From Flavobacteriales bacterium (GTDB lineage Bacteria; Bacteroidota; Bacteroidia; Flavobacteriales_D; Sanyastnellaceae), in assembly GCA_018402085.1 (NCBI GenBank), contig JAGYJM010000001.1:216562-280561 (forward strand): DNA of 64,000 nucleotides, in the 5' to 3' direction. Below the pieces are notes generated by a model that did not search any database, had not been told where the DNA came from, and saw nothing but the letters and a program-made list of their open reading frames with translations. Shown here piece after piece: positions 17,751-26,402 of this stretch. Position 1 is the stretch's first letter; every line of letters starts with the position of its first letter. Position numbers and translations under genes: made by a program.

Positions 17751-19652
17751 ATGAGAACGCTTTTTACCCTATTGCTTGTTTTTGCGGGCCTTACGGTCGC
17801 TGCACAACACGACTTGTCAGACGTGACCGCTGCCCCCGGTATGTACGTGAATGGCGACCGACCCGAAGAGGGTGCCATTTTCATACGTGAAAACGTACTT
17901 TGGTCTGAAGATTTTTCAAACGGTATTCCAACTACCTGGTCCAACACCGCTGATCCTGAACTCGCCGTGTGGGAATACAGAGGTCTTTTAACCTCTCCCG
18001 ATAATTCAGCCGGAACTCAAGGCTCATGCGTGTCGCAAGATGATGACTACGGTCCGCCAATTGAGTCAGAAACCGCCGACAACGGCTTCATCATCTTCGA
18101 CTCCAATTACTGGGATGACAACATAGGTCCGTGCGGTAATTTTGGCGCGGGTCCGGCACCTGGGCCACATTTTGCCACGCTGACAACCGATGCAATTGAT
18201 CTTTCTGCCTCAGAGTTGGTTGGGCTTCGCTTCTACCAGTATTTCAAGAATTATCAAGCCAACGCTCGCATAGAATACAGTATTGCTGATGATGAATGGA
18301 TGATTCTCTGGGAATCAGATATTGCAGATTTCACAGGAGAAACCGCTACCAACGATTTTGTTCGCTTCAATGTGAGTGATCAATTGGGAGGTCAGGCAGA
18401 TGTGCGTCTTCGATTTGTATTCGAAGGAAATTACTACCATTGGATGATCGATGATATTGCGCTCTTTGAATTACAGCAAAACAACATCATTGTCGCAAAT
18501 GCAACTTATGGTGATTTTGACTTTTTCGATCAGGGCAATGAAACCGGGTTTGAAAAAATGGAATATACCCGTTACCCGGCAGAAATGGCACCGCGGGTCT
18601 ACTTCTCTGCACGTGCAGCCAATTGGGGTGCTGCTGATCAGACAGACTGCAACCTTACCGCAGTGCTTAGAAATGAAAGTACACTCGATACTTTATACGA
18701 GGCCACTTCAGCATCTACCGATCTGATGCCTGACGCTGAACATGGATTTACCGTTTCCGCCTACGACCTTGACGGTACTCTCGCGCCATACACCACCCAC
18801 TTTCATGTCTCACAAAATGAAGAGGAGGAGTCTCCTGAGAACAATACCGTGATTCATTCTTTTGATGTAAACGACTACATCTATGCGCGTGACCAACAAC
18901 AAACAGACGGAGTGTTTGTGCCCAATAATGTCTTTAACGGTGCTCCGTATGAAGTGGGCAATATGTTCCTCATAACGGCTGATGACCAGGCCGTAGAATC
19001 AGTGAGTATTGGGGTCGGTTCGAGCTCATGGACCGGAGCCAGTGTGTACGCGAAAGTGTACCGCTTGCAAACCAGCGGGGGCATCGGAGCCGAAGAGATC
19101 GCATCTACAGATGAGTTCGGAATTATTGAAGATGCCTTGAATAATGTGGGTGACAACAACATCATGACCATTCCTTTTCCGGAGCCGGTTGTTCTTGCCA
19201 AAGACTCCGCATACCTCGTAGTGGCTGGAACAAATGATGGGCCTGAAAATGTGCGCTTTGCCGTAAGCGGTGACAGTCCTGACTTCACCTCTTACGTCCT
19301 ATTCCTGCCAAACTCGTGGTTTTATCTGGTACGCACACCGCTCGTGCGTATGAACTTCGGTCCGGTAGTTGACGTCGAAGAGATTGCAAGACCAGAAGCT
19401 CAACTTTCAGCTTATCCCAATCCGGCAAGCGAACACGTGCAATTGCGGTTTAATCTTGATCGAGCATCACGTTGTACACTGGTGATTTACGATGCCGTCG
19501 GGCAGATCGTTGATCGTCGCGATCTGGGTGTGTTGCCCGCAGGCGAACACCTTGAGCGTTTAGCCTCTTCAGAGTGGGCGGATGGCTGGTATGTAGTTTC
19601 GCTCGAAGGTGAAGGCTTTCGCGAAAATGAAATGATTGTGATTCAGCATTGA
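17751..19652 (+). CDS. Secreted choice-of-anchor J-like protein with T9SS type A sorting domain (paralogue 3 of 3)
   Basis: The protein has 633 residues from ATG 17751 (signal peptide MRTLFTLLLVFAGLTVAAQ). The same architecture is visible: WSEDFSNGIPTTW at the start, ESETADNGFIIFDSNYWD, and YYHWMIDDIALFE closing the jelly-roll domain. EESPENNTVIHSFDVNDYIYARD marks the end of an Ig-like segment and matches SPENNTTTQSFEVSEYSYGRD of paralogue 1. The type A sorting domain (LSAYPNPASEHVQLRFN to MIVIQH) ends the protein. It is more diverged than the first two. A strong terminator follows it. Confidence 0.9.
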   Translation: MRTLFTLLLVFAGLTVAAQHDLSDVTAAPGMYVNGDRPEEGAIFIRENVLWSEDFSNGIPTTWSNTADPELAVWEYRGLLTSPDNSAGTQGSCVSQDDDYGPPIESETADNGFIIFDSNYWDDNIGPCGNFGAGPAPGPHFATLTTDAIDLSASELVGLRFYQYFKNYQANARIEYSIADDEWMILWESDIADFTGETATNDFVRFNVSDQLGGQADVRLRFVFEGNYYHWMIDDIALFELQQNNIIVANATYGDFDFFDQGNETGFEKMEYTRYPAEMAPRVYFSARAANWGAADQTDCNLTAVLRNESTLDTLYEATSASTDLMPDAEHGFTVSAYDLDGTLAPYTTHFHVSQNEEEESPENNTVIHSFDVNDYIYARDQQQTDGVFVPNNVFNGAPYEVGNMFLITADDQAVESVSIGVGSSSWTGASVYAKVYRLQTSGGIGAEEIASTDEFGIIEDALNNVGDNNIMTIPFPEPVVLAKDSAYLVVAGTNDGPENVRFAVSGDSPDFTSYVLFLPNSWFYLVRTPLVRMNFGPVVDVEEIARPEAQLSAYPNPASEHVQLRFNLDRASRCTLVIYDAVGQIVDRRDLGVLPAGEHLERLASSEWADGWYVVSLEGEGFRENEMIVIQH

Positions 19653-19671
19653 GCTGAGTAATCCCTCCGGT

Positions 19672-19702
19672 AAAGCCACTCGGGTATCGAGTGGCTTTTT
19701 TA
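19672..19702 (+). terminator. Intrinsic terminator after T9SS cargo gene 3
   Basis: AAAGCCACTCG pairs perfectly with CGAGTGGCTTT (11 bp) around a 5-nt loop and ends in six T residues. It sits only 15 nt before the start of the GH3-like gene, whose promoter box must therefore be just after it. Confidence 0.9.
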
Positions 19703-19717
19703 TTCACCTTTGTGGCT

Positions 19718-21217
19718 ATGGGTATAAAGTCACTTCTCAGTCGTCCGCTTTCATATTTCGTCATGCGCGGAGTGTACAAGAGAGCTGCCCAGGCTCCTGA
19801 ATGGCAGCGTCGGCAGTTCGTCAATCTCCTCGAGAACGGACGCAAAACAGTGTTCGGAAAAGACCACTACCTCAATGAGGTTCATTCGTATGACGAATTT
19901 CGTGAGGCTGTGCCTCTGCGCGATTACGAAGCCCTTAAACCATACGTCGATCGAAGTGTCAGGGGTGAAGAGCATGTACTCTGGCCGGGTAAACCACTGT
20001 ATTTCTGTAAAACAAGTGGTACCACCTCCGGAGCCAAGTATATCCCGATTACCGAAGACTCGATGCCCAATCATATACGCAGTGCCCGCAATGCGCTGCT
20101 TGCTTACGTGCATGAAACAGGTAAAAGCTCCTTTGTTGAGGGTAAAATGATCTTCCTTCAGGGAAGCCCGAAGCTCGATCACACCGGCGATGGAGTGCCC
20201 TATGGCAGGCTTTCCGGAATAGTAGCCCACCATGTGCCTGCGTACCTTCAGCGAAACCGCCTTCCTTCGATGGAGGCGAATTCGATCGAAGAATGGGAGC
20301 AAAAGCTCGAGGCGGTCGTAAATGAAACCATCAACCAGCCGATGAGCCTCATCAGCGGCATTCCTTCGTGGTTGCAGATGTATTTTGAGCGACTGATCGA
20401 GCGCTCCGGAAAGCCCAATATCGCAACCCTCTACCCTGAGTTTTCGTTGATGGTTTACGGGGGCGTTAACTTTGAGCCATACCGGGCGCGCTTCCGTGAG
20501 TTGATCGGTAAAGACATCCCAACAATTGAGACCTATCCGGCCAGCGAAGGTTTTATCGCTTACCAGGATAGTCAGCAGCACGAAGGTCTCTTGCTCACAA
20601 TCGCCGATGGCATCTGGTACGAGTTCATTCCGGCAGATCGGTTTTTTGACGAAGACCCGCCGCGCCTGAGCCTCGAAGAAGTGCAGCTCGGGGTCAACTA
20701 CGCCCTCGTGATGAATACCAATGCCGGATTATGGGGCTACAGTATTGGCGATACGGTGAAGTTCGTCTCTCTCAATCCGCCACGCATAAAAGTAACCGGC
20801 CGCATCAAGCATTACACCTCAGCATTCGGGGAGCACGTGATCGCAGAAGAGGTAGAAGCGGCGATGACGGCCGCGTTGGCGAAGTTCCCCTGTCAGGTGC
20901 GTGAATTTCACGTAGCACCGCAAGTTCATCCCGATCAAGGCCTTCCGTACCATGAATGGTTCGTTGAATTTATTGACCCGCCGCTTGATCCAGCCGCTTT
21001 TGCGGCTGAAATCGATAAAGAAATGACCGGGCGAAACATCTATTATAAAGACCTGATCAAAGGTCAGATCCTTCGTCCGGCAATCGTTACGGCACTTAAG
21101 CCAGGCAGTTTTGAAGCCATGATGCGCAAAAGAGGTAAGCTAGGCGGGCAGAATAAAGTGCCTCGTCTGGCCAATGACCGGGAAGTGGCATCCATTTTGC
21201 AAGAGGTCAGTCTGTGA
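19718..21217 (+). CDS. GH3 auxin-responsive promoter family protein (acyl-adenylate-forming)
   Basis: The protein has 499 residues with the features of bacterial GH3 proteins: KTSGTTSGAKYIPIT (about residues 102-116), which is the ATP/phosphate-binding loop of adenylate-forming enzymes, YPASEGFIAYQD (about 270) and WGYSIGDTVKF (about 340). Plant GH3 enzymes conjugate amino acids to acyl acids via an adenylate; the bacterial substrate is not known. The ATG at 19718 is preferred because a terminator ends at 19702 and a CACCTTTG box lies at 19705-19712. It ends overlapping the next frame and leads a rightward gene run. Confidence 0.88.
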   Translation: MGIKSLLSRPLSYFVMRGVYKRAAQAPEWQRRQFVNLLENGRKTVFGKDHYLNEVHSYDEFREAVPLRDYEALKPYVDRSVRGEEHVLWPGKPLYFCKTSGTTSGAKYIPITEDSMPNHIRSARNALLAYVHETGKSSFVEGKMIFLQGSPKLDHTGDGVPYGRLSGIVAHHVPAYLQRNRLPSMEANSIEEWEQKLEAVVNETINQPMSLISGIPSWLQMYFERLIERSGKPNIATLYPEFSLMVYGGVNFEPYRARFRELIGKDIPTIETYPASEGFIAYQDSQQHEGLLLTIADGIWYEFIPADRFFDEDPPRLSLEEVQLGVNYALVMNTNAGLWGYSIGDTVKFVSLNPPRIKVTGRIKHYTSAFGEHVIAEEVEAAMTAALAKFPCQVREFHVAPQVHPDQGLPYHEWFVEFIDPPLDPAAFAAEIDKEMTGRNIYYKDLIKGQILRPAIVTALKPGSFEAMMRKRGKLGGQNKVPRLANDREVASILQEVSL

Positions 21218-21264
21218 GCAACATCCCACCATACCAATTGACCGGAAATCTTCGTTTTTACGAT

Positions 21265-22662
21265 ATGATCCGCGTCGTTGCAATGGCATTTTTTCTTTTT
21301 TTTCAGCCTTACGGCAGGATGATCGCACAGGTCACACCTGATCGCGAGAAGCACGATTTCGGAACAATTGACCGTACCTCAGATCGGGTCGCTGATTTCA
21401 CGTTCATCAACGATGACAGCGAAGATGCTTTCGTGCTCACCACCCGTGTTCCGCGAGCCTATACCTACTTGTGGTCGGCAAAAACCATCAAAGCCGGTGA
21501 ATCTATCACCCTGCGAGTTAAATACAATCCACTCGAAAAAGGAACTGTGCGCGATGAACTTGAGGTGTACTTCTCTTCAATGCAAGATCCTGTCATCCTG
21601 CGCTTTCGCGCAGAAGTAGAATATATTGACAGAAACGACAACCCGGCTTGTCCGAGCTTTCGCGAAATACCCGGCGAGAACGCTACTGAAAAACCCTTTA
21701 CCGTGAAGGTGGTAGACCGCGAAACGCGTGAGGTGCTGAGCGGTGCACGCGTACGGATTGTGCAGCAGGGGCGGTTGCAACGAGATGTGAATACGAACCG
21801 AAAAGGCCTCTACAGCGAAGTTGTGCCTATCGGTTACTACCTCGTGCTTGCCGATGCAGACGGTTACATCAGCGCTGATTCAAGCGGATATATCAATCGT
21901 AGAAATGATTTTCTGCTCTTTGAGCTCGAAAAAGATCCTGAGGCACAGGAGGAAGAGGCCGTAGCTGATGAGCTTCCGGAGCCTGAACCAGAGGCACAAA
22001 AGGATGAAATTGCCATTGCGACGGGCGGTGTTCCGGAGCCTGAAATTGCGGAGCCTCAGCCTGAGCCCGTAGCAGTGACCAGTGCTGAACTGCCCGAAGA
22101 CCGTTATGCCCGAAATAGTGTGGTATTCTTACTCGACGTCTCGCAATCGATGCGGCAGAAAGGAAAGCTTGAACTCTTACAGGCCTCGATGCTGCGCATG
22201 ATTAATGCCCTGCGCTCTATTGACCAGGTTGCATTGATCAGTTATGCCTCAGAGACCGTTGTGGTGCTCAATATGACCGCAGCAGACCGCAAAGAAGAGC
22301 TCGAAAGGGCGGTTGCTGCGCTTGAAGCCGGCGGCATGACCGCTGGAGCGAGAGGATTTCAGGGAGCCTACGACATGGCCCTCGAGCACTTTGTTGAACA
22401 GGCGAATAATCAGGTGATCGTGACTACGGATGGTGCCTTCACAAAGCGAGACCAGCCCAGAATTTTGCGTATGGCCGAGAAGTACCGTAAGAAAGAAGTG
22501 AAAACCACCGTTGTTGGAATCCGGAGTAAACCCTACGCCATAGAGATCCTGGCAGAAATCGCTGAAGCCGGCGACGGCTCGCTGGTGCGGATTGAAGATT
22601 TCGACCTCGGACAAGAGGCTCTGCTCGAAGAAATCCGAAAACAGTCATACATTCAACCGTAA
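21265..22662 (+). CDS. Exported DUF1573 / carboxypeptidase-regulatory-like / von Willebrand A protein
   Basis: The protein has 465 residues. A GTG at 21214 would overlap the GH3 stop, but the ATG at 21265 starts a good signal peptide (MIRVVAMAFFLFFQPYGRMIAQ), so I use it. Three modules follow: a DUF1573/ASH-like beta domain (EKHDFGTIDR), a carboxypeptidase regulatory-like fold (VVDRETREVLSGARVRI), and, after a P/E-rich linker (about 230-280), a vWA domain with an intact MIDAS (DVSQS, GGMTAG, TTDGAF). Such proteins bind partners through a metal ion at the cell envelope. The partner is unknown. It is followed 18 bp later by the uridine kinase gene. Confidence 0.8.
   Translation: MIRVVAMAFFLFFQPYGRMIAQVTPDREKHDFGTIDRTSDRVADFTFINDDSEDAFVLTTRVPRAYTYLWSAKTIKAGESITLRVKYNPLEKGTVRDELEVYFSSMQDPVILRFRAEVEYIDRNDNPACPSFREIPGENATEKPFTVKVVDRETREVLSGARVRIVQQGRLQRDVNTNRKGLYSEVVPIGYYLVLADADGYISADSSGYINRRNDFLLFELEKDPEAQEEEAVADELPEPEPEAQKDEIAIATGGVPEPEIAEPQPEPVAVTSAELPEDRYARNSVVFLLDVSQSMRQKGKLELLQASMLRMINALRSIDQVALISYASETVVVLNMTAADRKEELERAVAALEAGGMTAGARGFQGAYDMALEHFVEQANNQVIVTTDGAFTKRDQPRILRMAEKYRKKEVKTTVVGIRSKPYAIEILAEIAEAGDGSLVRIEDFDLGQEALLEEIRKQSYIQP
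21594..21613 (+). repeat. CATC-hairpin element 4
   Basis: CATC is followed by CTGCGC, loop TTTC and GCGCAG. It lies inside the DUF1573/vWA gene, in the coding sense, encoding VILRFRAE. Confidence 0.8.
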
Positions 22663-22665
22663 GAT

Positions 22666-22673
22666 TATCTTTG
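22666..22673 (+). promoter_or_regulatory. -7 promoter box (TATCTTTG) for udk
   Basis: This is an exact TAnnTTTG match ending 7 nt before the udk ATG. A transcript from it would begin at or next to the start codon. It may be an internal promoter in the rightward gene run. Confidence 0.45.
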
Positions 22674-22680
22674 CACCGCG

Positions 22681-23301
22681 ATGCAAAAACCCTATCTGAT
22701 CGGTATAGCAGGTGGCAGTGCGAGCGGGAAGACCTCCTTCCTGAAAGCACTGGTTGAGGCCTTTTCTGAAGACGATGTAAGCCTGGTTTCGCAAGACAAC
22801 TACTACCGCCCCTACAACGAACAACTGCGCGATGCGCAAGGTTGGAGAAACTTTGACCTGCCTGATTCAATTCATCGCGATCATTTTCACCGCGATTTAC
22901 TGCGACTTACTCAGGGCGAGCCGATTGAACGTATCGAGTACACGTTTAATAATCCGAAAATTCAACCGGCACTCATTCGCGTGCGACCCACCCCAATCAT
23001 TCTCAGCGAGGGGCTCTTTGTCATGCACTACGATGAGGTGCGTGCGCTGCTAGATTACAAGGTGTACATTCATGCAGACCCTGACGTACGCCTGAATCGC
23101 AGAATCGCACGTGACCACCATGAACGAGGGTATCCTGAAAACGAAGTTCGCTACCAATGGAACAACCACGTCAGGCCTGCTGACGTGCAGTATCTGGAGC
23201 CTTACAAACCTGATTGTGACCTCGTAGTCAATAACAATGAGAGTTACGAAGACGGACTGAAAGCTCTCCGGCGCCATATTGAGGAAATCTTAAAACGATG
23301 A
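22681..23301 (+). CDS. udk: Uridine kinase
   Basis: The 206-residue protein has the Walker A loop GGSASGKT at residues 10-17 and the family segments SQDNYYRP and FNNPKIQPALI (nucleoside binding region), and ends with a short basic helix. Uridine kinase phosphorylates uridine and cytidine with ATP or GTP in pyrimidine salvage. Length is typical for bacterial Udk. The stop codon overlaps the ATG of the next gene by 4 bp, indicating translational coupling. Confidence 0.93.
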   Translation: MQKPYLIGIAGGSASGKTSFLKALVEAFSEDDVSLVSQDNYYRPYNEQLRDAQGWRNFDLPDSIHRDHFHRDLLRLTQGEPIERIEYTFNNPKIQPALIRVRPTPIILSEGLFVMHYDEVRALLDYKVYIHADPDVRLNRRIARDHHERGYPENEVRYQWNNHVRPADVQYLEPYKPDCDLVVNNNESYEDGLKALRRHIEEILKR

Positions 23302-23651
23302 AGACATTCTTTCACCTCGGATCATGCAGCACTTGCCAGCGCATTATCAATGAGCTTGACCTGGGCACAACGGAGGTGCAATTGCAAGAAATCAAGAGTG
23401 AGCCTGTTACCGAAGCCCAGATTGACGCGATGAAAGAACGTGCGGGCAGTTACGAAGCGCTCTTCTCACGCAGGGCCTTGAAATACCGGGCGATGGGGCT
23501 TGGAGACAAAAACCTCAGCGAGCCTGATTACCGACAACTGATCCTTGACGAGTACACTTTTCTGAAACGTCCGGTTTTGATCCTTGACGATGAAATCTTC
23601 GTGGGCAATTCGAAGAAAGTGACGGCCGCGGCCAAAGCTGCCCTACGTTGA
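23298..23651 (+). CDS. ArsC/Spx-family thioredoxin-fold protein
   Basis: The 117-residue protein has an N-terminal CSTC (Cys10 and Cys13) and the later KRPVLILDDEIFVG segment, which together define the ArsC/Spx/YffB family. The CxxC arrangement is as in Spx and YffB-type proteins; true arsenate reductases use a Cys-x5-Arg type site and accompany ars genes, none of which are present. It may be a redox or transcription-stress regulator or a glutathione-independent reductase. It overlaps its neighbours by 4 bp on each side, so it is the middle of a coupled set of three genes. Confidence 0.85.
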   Translation: MKTFFHLGSCSTCQRIINELDLGTTEVQLQEIKSEPVTEAQIDAMKERAGSYEALFSRRALKYRAMGLGDKNLSEPDYRQLILDEYTFLKRPVLILDDEIFVGNSKKVTAAAKAALR

Positions 23652-24577
23652 GCAGAACACTGTTGTTCGCGCACATCGCTCTTCTGGTAGTAGCCCTGTT
23701 CTATGGCGCCAACTACCTGATTGCGAAGGGGCTAATGCCCGGTATGATAGAGCCTTCGGGTTTTATTGTACTTCGTATCACCGGTGCAGGAGCACTTTTC
23801 TGGCTCATTTATGCCTTTCGGTACGAGGCGGTGAAGTGGCGTGACCTGCCGCGCCTTGCCGCTTGCGGTCTTGCTGGCGTAGCAGCCAATCAATTGCTGT
23901 TTTTCAATGGTTTAAGTCAGACTTCTCCCGTGAATGCGAGCATTATTATGACCAGCAATCCTATTTTGGTGCTGGTTGCCTCTGCGGTCATTCTGCGCAC
24001 CTCGATCACGGCACGCAAACTTGCCGGTATCGCCCTGGGAGCCGCTGGCGCAGTGAGCTTACTCTTGCTCAGCAAGGGCAGCGATGCGGCGCATATCAGC
24101 TTGAAGGGTGACGCCATGGTTTTCCTCAACGCGATGGCATACGGCATTTACCTCGTTATGGTAAAGCCACTCATGGCAAGGTACAAGCCACTTACCGTCA
24201 TCACCTGGGTCTTCTTGTTTGGCTGGCTGGTGGCACTGCCCATTGGTTGGCGTCAGGTGCTCGCCATCGATTGGTCAGGCTTTGAACAGCAGCACATTCT
24301 CGGAGTCGCTTACGTTGTGGTGGGTACCACTTTTCTCGTTTACCTTCTGAATATTTTTGCCTTGCGCATTGTACAGCCCACAGTGGTTAGCGTGTATATC
24401 TATCTCCAGCCGCTCTTTGCCGGCCTGTTTGCCTTTGTGTACGCTTATTTCGGTGGGGAAGATTTCACGGGTGACATCACCTGGGTGAGGGCGCTCTGCG
24501 CATTGCTGATCTTTGCGGGCGTCTACCTGGTTAGTGTGCCGCCAAGAAGCTGGGGGCCGATGCGTCAACGGCATTAG
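23648..24577 (+). CDS. EamA/DMT-superfamily transporter
   Basis: The 309-residue protein has about ten hydrophobic helices arranged as two EamA repeats (the first ends near residue 140, the second starts near KGDAMVFLNAMAYGIYLV). Sequence marks are YGANYLIAKG in helix 1 and MTSNPILVLVAS in helix 3-4. Members export amino acids, nucleotides or other small metabolites across the inner membrane; the substrate cannot be read here. The start is a TTG that overlaps the previous stop (TTGA, 4 bp). No ATG exists near the N-terminus that would keep helix 1. Confidence 0.88.
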   Translation: MSRTLLFAHIALLVVALFYGANYLIAKGLMPGMIEPSGFIVLRITGAGALFWLIYAFRYEAVKWRDLPRLAACGLAGVAANQLLFFNGLSQTSPVNASIIMTSNPILVLVASAVILRTSITARKLAGIALGAAGAVSLLLLSKGSDAAHISLKGDAMVFLNAMAYGIYLVMVKPLMARYKPLTVITWVFLFGWLVALPIGWRQVLAIDWSGFEQQHILGVAYVVVGTTFLVYLLNIFALRIVQPTVVSVYIYLQPLFAGLFAFVYAYFGGEDFTGDITWVRALCALLIFAGVYLVSVPPRSWGPMRQRH

Positions 24578-24594
24578 CTTCGTACCTTTACACC

Positions 24595-25221
24595 ATGTTG
24601 AAGAGTACAAACCTCACCTTTCAGTACCCTCATGGACCCTCATTCGGCTTTCCAGATATCGCATGCGAGGCCGCGAAGCACTTGTTGCTGCTGGGTGAGT
24701 CGGGGTCAGGTAAAACGACCCTGCTGCATTTGCTCGCCGGTATGCTGCGACCAACCGGAGGTGCCGTGCACATTGCAGGACAAGATACCACGGCGCTGAG
24801 CAGCAAAGCGATGGATAAGTTTCGGGGCCAGCATGTGGGCATCATTTTTCAGACAGCGCATTTCGTGCAGAGCCTGACCGTTGAAGACAACCTGATCTTA
24901 CCTCAGTTTCTCTCAGGTCGTTCGGTTGACCGCGCAAAAGCGCGGGATGTGATTTCGCGCCTTAACTTAGGCCATAAACTTCGCGAGAAGCCGGGAAACC
25001 TAAGCATCGGAGAGCAACAGCGCGTGGCGATTGCCCGGGCCCTGGTGAATGACCCGGATGTAATACTGGCAGATGAGCCTACTTCAGCACTCGATGACAA
25101 GAATGCTGAAGAAGTGATCCGGATGCTCGAAGAACAAGCCAGCCTCACCCGGGCATCGCTCATTATTGTGACCCACGATCAACGTCTGAAAGACCGCTTT
25201 CTAAACCGCGTGACCTTATGA
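24595..25221 (+). CDS. ABC transporter ATP-binding protein (LolD/MacB type)
   Basis: The 208-residue ATPase has Walker A GESGSGKTT (about residues 34-42), Q-loop FQTAHFV, signature LSIGEQQRVAIARAL and Walker B VILADEPTS. Its size and sequence fit the LolD/MacB/FtsE branch, whose permeases are of the FtsX type, and an FtsX-type permease indeed follows with a 4-bp overlap. A TACCTTTA box ends 4 nt before the ATG. Role candidates are lipoprotein release, peptide or metal transport. See the permease and DUF3299-like entries for context. Confidence 0.92.
   Translation: MLKSTNLTFQYPHGPSFGFPDIACEAAKHLLLLGESGSGKTTLLHLLAGMLRPTGGAVHIAGQDTTALSSKAMDKFRGQHVGIIFQTAHFVQSLTVEDNLILPQFLSGRSVDRAKARDVISRLNLGHKLREKPGNLSIGEQQRVAIARALVNDPDVILADEPTSALDDKNAEEVIRMLEEQASLTRASLIIVTHDQRLKDRFLNRVTL
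24930..24949 (-). repeat. CATC-hairpin element 5
   Basis: On the minus strand CATC is followed by CCGCGC, loop TTTT and GCGCGG. It lies inside the ABC ATPase gene, opposite to its coding strand, encoding DRAKARDV. Confidence 0.8.
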
Positions 25222-26402
25222 ACCTGCTCAAGATTGCACGTAGAAATATTGCTTCAAAGCCGCTTAACACTTTTCTGAGCCTCGTGTTACTGGCCTTCGG
25301 TGTGGGTATTATCTCATTGCTGCTACTGCTGGAGGTCAGTTTGCAGGAGAAGTTTGACCGGAATATTAAAGACATTGATATGGTGCTGGGCGCTAAAGGT
25401 TCGCCTCTGCAACTCATTCTGGCAAACGTCTATCATGTAGATGCCCCAACGGGTAACATTTCACGTGCTGAAGCAGAAAAGGTGGCCCGTCATCCTTACA
25501 TAGAAGATGCTATTCCGCTGGCATATGGCGATAACTTTCGTGGCTATCGAATCGTTGGTACAGAACACAAATACCATGAACACTACGGTGTTGAACTGAA
25601 TCAGGGCCGCCTTTTTGAAGGTACTTTTGAAGCTACGGTTGGTGCGAAGGTAGCAGAAGAGACCGGACTGAAGATCGGAGACACGTTTTACAGCGCACAC
25701 GGGCTCACCGATGAGACAGATGTGCACAAAAATCATGCGTTCACGGTGGTGGGCATATACGCTGAAAGCGGATCGGTGATTGATCAGTTGTTGCTTACGC
25801 CGATGAGTTCAATCTGGGGTGTGCACGCCAATGTAGAAGAAGAGACGGGCGAAAAGCCCGATGATGAAATCACGGCGATGCTGCTCAAGAAGAAAAATCC
25901 GCTGGCGGTGATGATGATTCCGAAATTACTTGAAGACAGCAATATGCAGATTGCTTTGCCGTCTATCGAGATCAACCGGCTCACTCAAAATTTCGGTATC
26001 GGTATGGATACCGTTGAGGCCATCGCCATTCTGATCATGGCCCTGTCGTTCATCAGTGTCTTCATTTCACTCTACAACTCTATGCGGGAGCGCAAATATG
26101 AGCTTGCCCTGATGCGCACGATGGGCGCAACACGAGGGAGCCTTTTCACGCTGATCATTCTTGAAGGATTGGTCATGACCATTTCCGGGATGTTGATCGG
26201 TTTATTGCTCAGTAGGGTGGGCATGACGGTGCTGGCCAACGTCATGGAGTCAGAGTTCCGTTATGACCTGGGCGACCTCGGTGTACTGGCGTCAGAATGG
26301 CAGCTTTTGGGAATCACTATCTTTGTAGGGGTCTTGGCATCATTATTGCCGGCACTATCAGCAGTAAGACTCGACATTTCAAAAACCCTCGCAGATGGAT
26401 AA
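25218..26402 (+). CDS. ABC transporter permease, FtsX/MacB family
   Basis: The 394-residue protein has one N-terminal helix (LNTFLSLVLLAFGVGIISLLL), a periplasmic domain of about 230 residues (MacB_PCD-like, with DIDMVLGAKGSPLQ near its start) and three C-terminal helices including the FtsX signature region around SLYNSMRERKYELALMRTMGATRGSLFTLI. It forms the membrane part of the transporter with the preceding ATPase. Its end overlaps the next gene by 8 bp. These type VII-fold transporters usually do mechanical work on periplasmic partners rather than classic transport. Confidence 0.9.
   Translation: MNLLKIARRNIASKPLNTFLSLVLLAFGVGIISLLLLLEVSLQEKFDRNIKDIDMVLGAKGSPLQLILANVYHVDAPTGNISRAEAEKVARHPYIEDAIPLAYGDNFRGYRIVGTEHKYHEHYGVELNQGRLFEGTFEATVGAKVAEETGLKIGDTFYSAHGLTDETDVHKNHAFTVVGIYAESGSVIDQLLLTPMSSIWGVHANVEEETGEKPDDEITAMLLKKKNPLAVMMIPKLLEDSNMQIALPSIEINRLTQNFGIGMDTVEAIAILIMALSFISVFISLYNSMRERKYELALMRTMGATRGSLFTLIILEGLVMTISGMLIGLLLSRVGMTVLANVMESEFRYDLGDLGVLASEWQLLGITIFVGVLASLLPALSAVRLDISKTLADG

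Noticed and set aside
20987-21008. Hairpin CAGCCGC-TTTT-GCGGCTG preceded by GATC in the GH3 gene
   Set aside because: Stem and loop fit the CATC-hairpin family, but the flank is GATC and the stem is 7 bp; left out as a possible degenerate member.
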